Source of the DNA: Azospirillum brasilense
Lineage (GTDB): Bacteria > Pseudomonadota > Alphaproteobacteria > Azospirillales > Azospirillaceae
DNA: 64,000 nt
Reading direction: 5' to 3'
NCBI RefSeq assembly: GCF_007827795.1
Contig: NZ_VITI01000017.1
Location: forward strand, 1-64,000
The notes below the pieces were generated by a model. That model made no database searches and had not been told where the DNA came from. It saw only the letters and a list, made by a program, of their open reading frames with translations. The position numbers and the translations under genes are program-made. Shown here one piece after another: positions 6,757 to 15,264 of this stretch. The number at the start of each line of letters is the position of its first letter. The stretch's first letter is position 1.

Positions 6757-9700
6757 TTACTGCGAGGCCGCCGCGATCTCCCGCGCGCGGCGGGAGACCG
6801 ACGCCGCGTAGTGGTCCTTCGCCAGCACGGTGTAGACCGCCGGCAGGACGAACAGCGTGAACAGCGTGCCGATCAGCATGCCCGACACGATCACCAGACC
6901 GATGGAGAAGCGGCTGGCGGCGCCGGCGCCGGCGGCGGTCAGCAGAGGCAGGAGGCCCACCACCATCGCCGCCGTGGTCATCAGGATCGGGCGCAGGCGG
7001 ACGCGGGCCGCGTGCTCGATGGCGGTGCGGCGGTCCACCCGCTCGTTGATCTGCATCTCGCGGGCGAACTCCACCATCAGGATGCCGTGCTTGCTGATCA
7101 GGCCGATCAGCGTCACCAGACCCACCTGGGTGTAGATGTTCATGGTGGACAGGCCGAAGAACAGCGGCAGCAGCGCGCCGCAGATCGACATCGGCACCGA
7201 GATCAGGATCACCAGCGGGTCGCGCAGCGATTCGAACTGCGCCGCCAGCACCAGATAGATCACCACCAGTGCGAAGACGAAGGTGACCATGAGCTGGTTG
7301 CCCTCGGTCACGTACTGGCGCGATTCCGACAGGTAGGAGTGGCCGAAGCCGGCCGGCAGGATCTCGCGGGCCTTCTGCTCCAGGAAGTCCACGGCCTGAC
7401 CCATCGTCACGCCCGGCATCGGCACCGCGGAGAAGGTCGCGGAGGGAAGCTGGTTGTACTTGGTCAGGGCGTTCGGCTCCGTCGCCATCTGGATGGAGAC
7501 GACGGTGGACAGCGGAATCTGCGCGCCGTTGCCCGCCGTGACGTAGTAGCGGGTCAGCGTCTCCGGCGTCAGGCGCTTGTCGCGCGGCACCTGCGGGATG
7601 ACCTCGTAGGAGCGGCCGTTCAGGTTGAAGCGGTTGACGTAGTTGCCGCCGACCAGGACCGCCAGCGTGTCGCCGATCGACTGCATGGACAGGCCGAGGT
7701 CCGCCGCCTTGGAGCGGTCGACGTGCAGCCGGACGACCGGGCTGTTGAACTGCAGGTCGCTGTCGGTGACGATGAACATGCCGCTTTCCATGGCGGCGGT
7801 CTTGATGCGCTCCATGGCGTTGAAGATGGTCTGGTAGTCGCCGGGGCTGTTGATGACCATCTGCACCGGCAGGCCGCCGGTGGAGCCGGGCAGGGCCGGC
7901 GGCGACACCAGGAAGACCTGCGTGCCGCTGACGTTGTTCAGCTCGGCCTGAACCAGCGGCTGAAGCTCCTTGGCGCTGCGGGTGCGCTCGTCCCACGGCT
8001 TGAGGATCATGCCGGCGAAGCCCTGGGTCAGGGTCGGCAGGCCGTTCAGCACGAAGCGGGTGTCGGTCTCCGGGAAATGGGTGAACACCTCATCCATCTG
8101 GCGGCCATAGGCGTCCATATAGTCGAGGTTGGCGTACTGCGGCCCCTTGGTGATGCCGAACAGGATGCCCTGGTCCTCCTCCGGCGCCAGCTCCGACATG
8201 GTGTTGGCGAAGAGGAAGCCGACGCTGAGCAGCACGCCGAAGCCGAACAGCAGGGTCGCCGCCCGGAAGTCCAGCGCGCCGGCCAGCCGCCGCCCGTACC
8301 AGCCGGACAGCCGCTCGAAGGTGCGGTCGACGAAGCGGGCGAAGCGGCCCTCGTTCATGTCCCGCGTCAGCAGGAGGGAGCACATCATCGGCGTCAGCGT
8401 CAGCGCCACCACGCCGGAAATGATGACCGACCCCGCCAGCGTGAAGGCGAACTCACGGAACAGCGCGCCGGTCAGCCCGCCGAGGAAGCCGATGGGGGCG
8501 TAGACCGCGGCCAGCGTGATGGTCATCGAGATGATCGGCCCGATGATCTCCCGCGCGCCGATCAGCGCGGATTCGACGGGCGACTTTCCCTCCTCCAGGT
8601 GGCGGTGGACGTTCTCCACCACCACGATGGCGTCGTCGACCACGAGGCCGATGGCCAGCACCATGGCGAGCAGCGTCAGCAGGTTCAGGCTGAAGCCCAT
8701 CGCCAGCATGATCGTCGCGGCACCCACGATGGACAGCGGGATGGTCACGATGGGGATCAGCACCGACCGGAAGGACCCCAGGAACAGGAAGATCACCACG
8801 ATGACGATGCCGACCGCCTCCAGCAGCGTCTTCTGCACCTCGTCGATGGAGGCCTGGATGAAGCGGGTGGAGTCGTAGACGATCTCCATCTTCAGCGACG
8901 GCGGCAGATTGCGCTCCAGCTCCGGAACCAGCTTGCGGATGTCCTCCACGATGGTCAGCGGGTTGCCGGTCGGCGTGGAGTTGACGCCGATGAAGATCGC
9001 CTGCTGGCCGTTCATCGACACGCTGGCGTCGGAGCTTTGAGCGCCCAGCTCGATCTGGGCGATGTCCTTCATGCGGACCAGCGCGCCGTCCTTGGACTTC
9101 ACCACCATCTGCCGGAACTGCTCGACGTCGGTCAGGCCGGTGTTGGTGGTGATGTTGGAGACGACGAAGACGCCCTTCGTCTGTCCGGGGGCGGACTGGT
9201 AATTGTTGGCCTGGATCGCCGCCCGCACGTCGGCGGCGGCGATGTTGCGCGCGGCCATCCGCTCCGGGTCGAGCCAGACGCGCATGGCGAAGGTCTGGCC
9301 GCCCAGGATCTGCGCCTCGGCGACGCCGGACACGGTGGACAGCAGCGGCTGCACCACGCGCGTCAGATAGTCGGAGATGGCCGCGCCGGACAGCTCCGGG
9401 CTGGCGAAGCCCATGTAGAGGATGGAGGTCGTCTCGCCCGTGGACTTCAGGATCACGGGGTCGTTGGCCTCGCGCGGAAGCTGGTATTTGACCTGCTGCA
9501 CCTTCGACATCACGTCGGTCATCGCGACGTTGGGGTTGAAGTTCAGCCGGATGTAGGCGGTGACGAGGCTCACCCCCTGGGTGGAGGAGGAGGTGATGTA
9601 GTCGATGCCTTCCGCCGTCGCCACCGCCTGCTCGATGGGCGTCGTGATGAAGCCCTGCATCAGGTCGGGGGAGGCGCCGGCGTAGGAGGTGGTGATGGTG

Positions 9701-9834
9701 ATGACGGTGTTCTGCAGTTCCGGATACTGCCGGATCGGCAGATCCGTCAGCGAGCGGACGCCGACCAGCAGGATCAGCAGGCTGACCACCAGCGCCAGGA
9801 CCGGCCGTCGGATGAAGATGTCGGTGAATGACAT
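6757..9834 (-). CDS. RND-family multidrug efflux permease
   Basis: A 1025-residue inner-membrane proton-driven pump of the HAE-1/AcrB-MexF superfamily. It starts MSFTDIFIRRPVLALVVSLLIL, the usual first transmembrane helix. The proton-relay Asp pair of helix 4 is in GLVVDDAIVVVENVHRHLEEG (about residues 405-425), and the repeat's second half (FALVVIYLVLAAQFESLRDPLVIL; ISKHGILMVEFAREMQ) is intact. It expels substrates from periplasm or membrane together with the adaptor encoded 10 bp upstream. No outer-membrane channel gene is adjacent, so a TolC-like partner must come from elsewhere. Substrates cannot be predicted. Confidence 0.94.
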   Translation of the reverse strand: MSFTDIFIRRPVLALVVSLLILLVGVRSLTDLPIRQYPELQNTVITITTSYAGASPDLMQGFITTPIEQAVATAEGIDYITSSSTQGVSLVTAYIRLNFNPNVAMTDVMSKVQQVKYQLPREANDPVILKSTGETTSILYMGFASPELSGAAISDYLTRVVQPLLSTVSGVAEAQILGGQTFAMRVWLDPERMAARNIAAADVRAAIQANNYQSAPGQTKGVFVVSNITTNTGLTDVEQFRQMVVKSKDGALVRMKDIAQIELGAQSSDASVSMNGQQAIFIGVNSTPTGNPLTIVEDIRKLVPELERNLPPSLKMEIVYDSTRFIQASIDEVQKTLLEAVGIVIVVIFLFLGSFRSVLIPIVTIPLSIVGAATIMLAMGFSLNLLTLLAMVLAIGLVVDDAIVVVENVHRHLEEGKSPVESALIGAREIIGPIISMTITLAAVYAPIGFLGGLTGALFREFAFTLAGSVIISGVVALTLTPMMCSLLLTRDMNEGRFARFVDRTFERLSGWYGRRLAGALDFRAATLLFGFGVLLSVGFLFANTMSELAPEEDQGILFGITKGPQYANLDYMDAYGRQMDEVFTHFPETDTRFVLNGLPTLTQGFAGMILKPWDERTRSAKELQPLVQAELNNVSGTQVFLVSPPALPGSTGGLPVQMVINSPGDYQTIFNAMERIKTAAMESGMFIVTDSDLQFNSPVVRLHVDRSKAADLGLSMQSIGDTLAVLVGGNYVNRFNLNGRSYEVIPQVPRDKRLTPETLTRYYVTAGNGAQIPLSTVVSIQMATEPNALTKYNQLPSATFSAVPMPGVTMGQAVDFLEQKAREILPAGFGHSYLSESRQYVTEGNQLMVTFVFALVVIYLVLAAQFESLRDPLVILISVPMSICGALLPLFFGLSTMNIYTQVGLVTLIGLISKHGILMVEFAREMQINERVDRRTAIEHAARVRLRPILMTTAAMVVGLLPLLTAAGAGAASRFSIGLVIVSGMLIGTLFTLFVLPAVYTVLAKDHYAASVSRRAREIAAASQ

Positions 9835-9844
9835 GGCCGGGTCC

Positions 9845-11041
9845 TCAGTTGCGCGGAACGGTCTGCGGCGGCACCAGCGCGCTCGCTTCCGTCGGCACCA
9901 CGGCGGCGCCGTTGTTCAGCTTGAGCTGGCCGGAGGCGACCAGCCGGTCGCCGGGCTTCACCCCGTCGAGGATTTCCACCTTGCCGTCGAAGCGGTCGCC
10001 GGTCTTCACCGGAACGCGCTTGACGACATGGCCGTCCTTGCCCTCGGCGTCCTTCTGGGCGGTGACGACGAAGACGCTGTCGCCGTAGACCGTGTAGTCC
10101 ACCGCGGTTTCCGGAACGACGATGCGGTTCTGGGCCGGCGGCTGGACGACGCGGATGTTGGCGAACATACCGGGCAGCAGCTTGCGCTCCGGGTTCTGCA
10201 GCGTGGCGCGCACCTTGATGGCGCGGGTGTCCGGGCTGACCTGCGGCTCGATGGTCGAGATCGCCGCGTCGAAGTTGGCGCCGGGGGCGGCGTCGGCGGA
10301 GATCAGCACCGGCTGGCCGACGCGGATCTGGCTCAGCGCCTGCTCGGGCAGGGTGAAGTCGACGAACAGGATGGTGAGGTCGGTCAGCGTGACGACGGGG
10401 CCGCCGGCGCTGACATATTCGCCGACATTCACCTGCCGGATTCCCAGCTCGCCGTCGAAGGGCGCGCGGATCAGCTTCTGGGCGATCAGCGCCTCGGTCT
10501 TCTTGATGTTGGCGTTGGCCTCGTCGAGCTGGGCCTGGTTCTGGTCCACGGTGACCTGCGGGCCGGCCTGGTTGCGCAGCAGGTTGCGGGCGCGCTGCAG
10601 ATTGTTCTCGGCCAGCTTCGCCTGGGCGCGATAGGCCAGCAGGTCGGCCTGATCCGGAGCGTCGTTGAGCTGAACCAGCGGCGCGCCGGCCTTCACGCGG
10701 GCGCCCGATTCAAAGAAGATCTGGGTCACGCGCCCGACCACCTCCGGCGCCACGCTGACCTGCCGGCTGGCCGTCAGGGTGCCGATGGCGGTGGTGTATT
10801 TGGGAACGGACTGCGCCGTCGCCTCGGCGACCGAGACGGGTGTCGGCGGCGGCTTGTTGCCGGCGAAGAAGTCGGCGATGGCCTTGTTCCGGAAGTTGTT
10901 GAAGGCGTACAGGCCGCCGAACAGCACGGCCAGGATGACGGCCATGATGATGATCCGGAACGCCAGCCGTCCGCGGGTGACCGGACGGCGTGCGGTGGTC
11001 CGCTCTGGCGCGTGAGCGGAATGGTCGATGTCACTCGTCAC
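9845..11041 (-). CDS. RND efflux periplasmic adaptor (membrane fusion protein)
   Basis: A 398-residue HlyD/AcrA-type adaptor that links the pump to an outer-membrane channel. After a short basic tail, one membrane anchor (about residues 27-49, LAFRIIIMAVILAVLFGGLYAF) precedes a lipoyl-like half-motif, a coiled-coil hairpin rich in Gln/Ala/Asn (LAYRAQAKLAENNLQRARNL), and beta-barrel and membrane-proximal domains (VNVGEYVSAGGPVVTLTDL). The start is a GTG at 11041, overlapping the 3' end of the TetR gene by 11 bp, so translation is probably coupled. It is the middle gene of a tetR-adaptor-pump operon. Confidence 0.92.
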   Translation of the reverse strand: MTSDIDHSAHAPERTTARRPVTRGRLAFRIIIMAVILAVLFGGLYAFNNFRNKAIADFFAGNKPPPTPVSVAEATAQSVPKYTTAIGTLTASRQVSVAPEVVGRVTQIFFESGARVKAGAPLVQLNDAPDQADLLAYRAQAKLAENNLQRARNLLRNQAGPQVTVDQNQAQLDEANANIKKTEALIAQKLIRAPFDGELGIRQVNVGEYVSAGGPVVTLTDLTILFVDFTLPEQALSQIRVGQPVLISADAAPGANFDAAISTIEPQVSPDTRAIKVRATLQNPERKLLPGMFANIRVVQPPAQNRIVVPETAVDYTVYGDSVFVVTAQKDAEGKDGHVVKRVPVKTGDRFDGKVEILDGVKPGDRLVASGQLKLNNGAAVVPTEASALVPPQTVPRN

Positions 11042-11747
11042 GATCAGCCTCTCTCGAACAGGTCGATTCTGGTTCTGTTGATTGGGTGCAATGCAATGAT
11101 GGCGTGTAAAGGGCGACCGCCTCCTCTTTCAGGCCGAGGCCGCGAAGGATGAAGGCGACCGCGTCGCGAACGGTGCGCCGCGGCTCGGCCAAGGAGGGGA
11201 CGAGCGGCGTCGGCGGCAGGTGAATGGTGGCCAGGGTGGACCCCAGCATCTCCGCCAGCCAGAAGGCGTTTTCCGTCACCGGGGCCGAGGGGATGAGATC
11301 GCCCGCATCGCGGGCGGCGCGCAGCGAGGCCACGAAGGGCGGGGCGATGTGCTCCGACATCCAGCGGCGCACCATGTGGGCGAACTCCCCGTCCTCCAGC
11401 AGGCTCATGAAATAGAGCCGGTAGCGGGGAAGCATGGCGTCGCGGTCGCTCGGCAGGTCGTTGGCGTAGCAGCTCACCATCGCCTGGACATAGGCGGCGA
11501 GCGTCTCCGTGCTCGGCGGCATCGCCAGAAGCTTCGCCAGATCCTCGTCCCCGTCCACGCAGGAGTGGAAGATCGCTTCGTACAGGGCGGCCTTGCTTGG
11601 GAAATGCTTGAAGATCAGCGCTTCCGACACGCCGGCGGCCTGCGCGATCTCCTTTGTCGTGGTGGCGGCGAATCCCTTGCGCGCAAACAGCGGAAGGGCC
11701 GCGTCGATGATCGCCGCGCGCCGGGCCGAGTTGTCCAGCCGTCCCAT
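11031..11747 (-). CDS. TetR/AcrR-family repressor of the RND operon
   Basis: A 238-residue TetR-family regulator. The helix-turn-helix domain is residues about 9-55, with FARKGFAATTTKEIAQAAGVSEALIFKHFPSKAALYEAIF matching the family consensus closely. The C-terminal ligand-binding part is typically divergent. It is the first gene of the efflux operon and overlaps the adaptor gene. A perfect inverted repeat just upstream of its start (11765-11784) is its likely operator, making the operon autorepressed and inducible by a pump substrate. Confidence 0.92.
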   Translation of the reverse strand: MGRLDNSARRAAIIDAALPLFARKGFAATTTKEIAQAAGVSEALIFKHFPSKAALYEAIFHSCVDGDEDLAKLLAMPPSTETLAAYVQAMVSCYANDLPSDRDAMLPRYRLYFMSLLEDGEFAHMVRRWMSEHIAPPFVASLRAARDAGDLIPSAPVTENAFWLAEMLGSTLATIHLPPTPLVPSLAEPRRTVRDAVAFILRGLGLKEEAVALYTPSLHCTQSTEPESTCSREADRDE

Positions 11748-11764
11748 GTTTAACCTTATTGCAT

Positions 11765-11784
11765 AAGTGAGTACTAACTCACTT
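11765..11784. promoter_or_regulatory. Probable TetR operator
   Basis: AAGTGAGT-ACTA-ACTCACTT is a perfect inverted repeat with 8-bp arms and a 4-bp spacer. It lies 18 bp before the tetR start in a locally AT-rich stretch. Size, symmetry and position fit a TetR-family dimer site. Confidence 0.75.
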
Positions 11785-11914
11785 CGTTCGGGCTGGAGAT
11801 ATCATGGCGCGGTCAGGCTGTCCAGAGCGGGTTCCCTACAACCGCTGGCGTCAGCGCGAATTTGCGCTTGACCTTCCCGCCGCTGGAAGGTGGAGACTGT
11901 GCGTTGTGAGGCCG

Positions 11915-12340
11915 ATGCAGGAACGGGAAACGGCGATGGCGCGGGGTGGATGCACCCTTGGCGGGATGGCGCCGATCAGGCTGCTGGTGGCGGGGCTGCT
12001 GATGCTGGCCGCGCTGGCCCTGTTCGCGCCGTCCCCCGCGCGGGCGCATGTCCATTCCGGCGCCCATTCTCAAGGCCATGCCGCATCCTCGGCTCCAACG
12101 CCGACCGCGGGCGTCTGGATGGGCGATGCCGACCACGCACCGCCGGCGGACGACGCCTGCGCGGGCAGGAACGGGCTGTCCTGCGGCGGCGCCTGCCCGA
12201 TGATGCTGTCGGGCATCGCCACCACGGCGGCCTTTCCGACGCCGATGCCCCGTGCCGCCGCGCCATTCCGGTCCGCCGGGTTGCTGCCTGAGGGAATCGG
12301 CCCGCCCCCGGCCCTCAGGCCACCGCGCATGGCCGTTTGA
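11915..12340 (+). CDS. Small exported His/Cys/Met-rich protein, probably copper-related
   Basis: A roughly 141-residue protein I do not recognise by name. A signal peptide is clear (MAPIRLLVAGLLMLAALALF ... APSPARA, cleavage likely before HVHSG), so the mature part is periplasmic. The mature N-terminus is His-rich (HVHSGAHSQGHA), followed by DADHAPPADDACAGRNGLSCGGACPMM, a Cys/Met cluster that could bind Cu(I). It lies 75 bp upstream of a multicopper oxidase gene on the same strand, suggesting copper resistance or delivery. Start codons at 11915, 11936 and 11966 are all possible; none has a strong ribosome-binding site. CopL-like regulatory proteins have similar composition, but homology is not shown here. 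Confidence 0.6.
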   Translation: MQERETAMARGGCTLGGMAPIRLLVAGLLMLAALALFAPSPARAHVHSGAHSQGHAASSAPTPTAGVWMGDADHAPPADDACAGRNGLSCGGACPMMLSGIATTAAFPTPMPRAAAPFRSAGLLPEGIGPPPALRPPRMAV

Positions 12341-12414
12341 CCGGACTCCATGCCCGAGGTGCGCCTTCACCGCGCGCCATGGGCCGGCATTTTCCAAAAA
12401 CGGACCATCGCATC

Positions 12415-13926
12415 ATGACGATTCTTCAGACCCGCCGTCGATTCCTGATGTCCGCGGCGTCGGTCGCCGCGCTGGGCGGCCTGTCCACCCTCCTTCCCGC
12501 TGTCGCGCGCCCGGCATGGGCCGCCGCCCCCCTCCGCCTCGCCGTCGAACGGCGCGTGCTGGAGGTGATGGGCAAACCCGCCTCCGTCTTCGGCATCCGC
12601 CAGCCGGACGGCACCTCCGGTCTGGTCCTCGATCCGGGGCAGCGCTTCCTGGTCGATCTGGCGAACCGGGCGGGGGAGGACGCCGTCATCCACTGGCACG
12701 GCATGACCCCGCCCTACGCCCAGGACGGCGTGGCCGACGCGAACCGCCCGCTGATCCGCGACGGCGCCAGCCAGAGCTACGATTTCGAGCCGCGGCCCGG
12801 CACGCACTGGATGCATTCGCACCACGGCCTTCAGGAGCAGCGGCTGATGGCGGCCCCCCTGATCGTCCGCACCGCCGAAGACCGGCGCGCGGACGTCCAG
12901 GAGGTCACCGTGCTGCTGCATGATTTCACCTTCAAGGACCCCGCCGAGGTCCTCGCCGGGCTGACCGGCGGCACCATGAAACATGGTGGCATGGATCACG
13001 GTGGCGGGCATGGAAGCGGCCACGGAGGCCATGGCAGCGGGCATGGTGGGGCCATGCCGATGATGGACCACTCGACCATGAAGGGCATGGGCGGCATGAC
13101 CATGGCCGCCATGGACCTCAACGACGTGGAGTATGACGCCTACCTCGCCAACGACCGCACGCTCGACGACCCGGAGGTGGTGCGGGTGGAGCGCGGCGGG
13201 CGGGTCCGGCTGCGGCTGATCAACGGGGCGACCTCGACGGCCTTCCACATCGACCTCGGCGCCCTCGACGGGACGGTGGTCGCTGCGGACGGCAACCCGG
13301 TCCAGCCGGTAACCGGGCGGCGCTTCGGCATGGTCATGGGCCAGCGGCTGGACATCCTCGTTCAGCTTCCCGCCGGCGGCGGCACTTTTCCCGTCCTGGC
13401 GCAGCGGGAGGGGGAGCGCCAGCGCACCGGCATCGTCCTCGCCACTCCCGGTGCGGCGGTGGGCAGGACCGCCGGCCTCGCGGACGGCGCCGCCAAGCCC
13501 GTGGACCTGTCGCTGGAGCGGCGGTTGGCCGCGCTCGACCCTCTGGCGCCGCGTCCCACCGATGCGGCCTTCACCATCCGGCTGACCGGCGGCATGGCTC
13601 CCTATGTCTGGACCATCGACGACCGCCCCTTCGGCGAGCACCGGCCGCTGACGGTCCGCAAGGGCCAGCGCGTGACCGTCACCATGGTCAACGAAAGCCC
13701 GATGGCCCACCCGATGCACCTGCACGGACAGCATTTCCAGGTGACGGCGCTCAACGGGACGGCGCTGGCCGGTGCGGTTCGCGACACCGTGCTGGTGCCG
13801 ATGGACGGTTCCGCCACCATCGCCTTCGACGCCGACAATCCGGGGCGCTGGCCGCTGCACTGCCACAACCTTCTGCACATGGCGACGGGGATGATGACCG
13901 AATTGGTGTGCGACCAAACCATATGA
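12415..13926 (+). CDS. Tat-exported multicopper oxidase (CopA-like)
   Basis: A 503-residue multicopper oxidase, likely a periplasmic Cu(I) oxidase for copper tolerance. It begins with a twin-arginine signal (TRRRFLMSAASVAALGG). Copper ligands are intact: HWHGMTPP and HSHHGLQEQ in the first cupredoxin domain, HPMHLHGQHF and HCHNLLHMATGMM in the last. A Gly/His/Met-rich insert (about residues 185-230, HGGMDHGGGHGSGHGGHGSG onward) is typical of CopA/PcoA copper-handling loops. The start at 12415 places the Tat motif near residue 7. It probably shares a transcript with the small His/Cys-rich protein upstream. Confidence 0.92.
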   Translation: MTILQTRRRFLMSAASVAALGGLSTLLPAVARPAWAAAPLRLAVERRVLEVMGKPASVFGIRQPDGTSGLVLDPGQRFLVDLANRAGEDAVIHWHGMTPPYAQDGVADANRPLIRDGASQSYDFEPRPGTHWMHSHHGLQEQRLMAAPLIVRTAEDRRADVQEVTVLLHDFTFKDPAEVLAGLTGGTMKHGGMDHGGGHGSGHGGHGSGHGGAMPMMDHSTMKGMGGMTMAAMDLNDVEYDAYLANDRTLDDPEVVRVERGGRVRLRLINGATSTAFHIDLGALDGTVVAADGNPVQPVTGRRFGMVMGQRLDILVQLPAGGGTFPVLAQREGERQRTGIVLATPGAAVGRTAGLADGAAKPVDLSLERRLAALDPLAPRPTDAAFTIRLTGGMAPYVWTIDDRPFGEHRPLTVRKGQRVTVTMVNESPMAHPMHLHGQHFQVTALNGTALAGAVRDTVLVPMDGSATIAFDADNPGRWPLHCHNLLHMATGMMTELVCDQTI

Positions 13927-13935
13927 ACACGAATA

Positions 13936-13962
13936 TTCCGGCGCGGCCCGACCGCGCCGGAA
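13936..13962 (+). terminator. Strong hairpin after the multicopper oxidase gene
   Basis: TTCCGGCGCGG (13936-13946), loop CCCGA, CCGCGCCGGAA (13952-13962) is a perfect 11-bp stem 10 bp after the stop codon. There is no T-tract, so it may act as an mRNA 3' stabiliser or a weak terminator. Confidence 0.5.
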
Positions 13963-14150
13963 CGGTTACCGCAAATGCTCCATGCCCGTTCGGACGGGTG
14001 AAATCGGCGAATCCAGGGGCATTCCTTTGGAAGCGAACTTTCACGCATCACTCCCATTCACATTGGACGGGGACGTGTCACTTCTCTTCCATCTCCGGGG
14101 GCGGCGACCAATGTTCCGGGACCAATCTTCTGTGGGAGCGGCCATTGGCC

Positions 14151-15191
14151 ATGGATACGTGGTGTTATGACGGTGGTGCCGGGGGGGACGCGGCCGCCGG
14201 GTCCGGTGGTGGGTCTGCCGGCGGTGCCGCCGCCGGTGCGGCGGACCTGTGGCTGGACCCGGACCTTGCGGCGCTGGAGGCGCTGTCGCTGCGGGTGCGG
14301 GACTCGGTTCTGCCGCATCTGGGCAGCGGACCGGCCGTCTATGCGGACATCCCGGTCCATCTGAACGTCGGGGATCTGCTGATCAACCAGGCGGCGGAAA
14401 CCCTGTTCGCCGACGGTGGCGTGGATATCCGGGAGCGGGTGACGCTGGGCAACGCCCGGCGCCTGCTGCGCCGCCAGCGCGACGGGCAGGCGGCGATCCT
14501 GCTGCACGGCGGCGGCAATTTCGGCGACCTCTACCCCCATCACGAGACGTTCCGGCAGAAGGTGCTGGAGAGCTTTCCGTCCAGCCGCATCGTGCTGCTG
14601 CCGCAGACCGTCTACTACCGCGACCACGACCGGCTGCGCCACGACATGAAGCGCTGGGCGGCCCACCGCGATCTGGTCTTCATGGCGCGCGACGCGCCAT
14701 CGCTCGATCTGGTGCGGCCCTTTCTGGGGGAACGGGCGATCCAGGTGCCGGACCTCGCCCATTACCTGACGCGCTATCCGACGCGTCTGACGCCGGTGCG
14801 CCCGGCCCACGACACGACCCTGCTCGTCATGGCCCGGCGCGACCAGGAATGCGCGGGGCGCCACTGGTTGCGCCAGGACTCGCCGGTCTTCGACTGGGAG
14901 GATCTGTGCGGGCCGGAGGATTTCGCCGGCTTCGCGCTGGCCGCCCGGCTGATCCGGCTGGACGACGCGGTGCCGCTCCCGGCCGATCCGCTGCGGAGCT
15001 GGTATCCCATCCGCGACCGGCTGGTCCGCAAGGCCGTCGCCCATTTCGGCGCGGCCAACGCCGTGGTCACCAACCGCCTGCACGGGATGCTGCTGGCCCT
15101 GATGATGGGACTGCCGGTGCAGGTGCGCGACAACTCCTACGGCAAGCTGACCAACTACATCGACAGCTGGCTCACCGGCTGGAAACGATAG
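14151..15191 (+). CDS. Polysaccharide pyruvyl transferase family protein
   Basis: A roughly 346-residue protein of the polysaccharide pyruvyl transferase (CsaB/WcaK/ExoV) family, which adds pyruvyl ketals to sugars of surface polysaccharides using PEP. Supporting segments are HLNVGDLLINQAAETLF near the N-terminus, ILLHGGGNFGDLYPHHETFRQ, SSRIVLLPQTVYY and the C-terminal NAVVTNRLHGMLLALMMGLPV, the usual RLHG motif. The first ~40 residues are low-complexity Gly/Ala, so the true start is uncertain; an in-frame reading frame extends further upstream. It is followed 73 bp later by a PP-loop gene on the same strand, with no other polysaccharide genes nearby. Confidence 0.8.
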   Translation: MDTWCYDGGAGGDAAAGSGGGSAGGAAAGAADLWLDPDLAALEALSLRVRDSVLPHLGSGPAVYADIPVHLNVGDLLINQAAETLFADGGVDIRERVTLGNARRLLRRQRDGQAAILLHGGGNFGDLYPHHETFRQKVLESFPSSRIVLLPQTVYYRDHDRLRHDMKRWAAHRDLVFMARDAPSLDLVRPFLGERAIQVPDLAHYLTRYPTRLTPVRPAHDTTLLVMARRDQECAGRHWLRQDSPVFDWEDLCGPEDFAGFALAARLIRLDDAVPLPADPLRSWYPIRDRLVRKAVAHFGAANAVVTNRLHGMLLALMMGLPVQVRDNSYGKLTNYIDSWLTGWKR

Positions 15192-15264
15192 GACCCCTGG
15201 GAACGAATGCGCCCCGCATCCGTCTGTCTTCCCGGAACACGGGCTGGAGAAGGCGTCGGGACGC

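Noticed and set aside
6679..9831. A 1050-codon open frame antisense to the RND permease
   Set aside because: Its product is a low-complexity His/Gln/Asp/Arg-rich string, as expected of the complement of a GC-rich gene, while the minus strand encodes a perfect RND pump.
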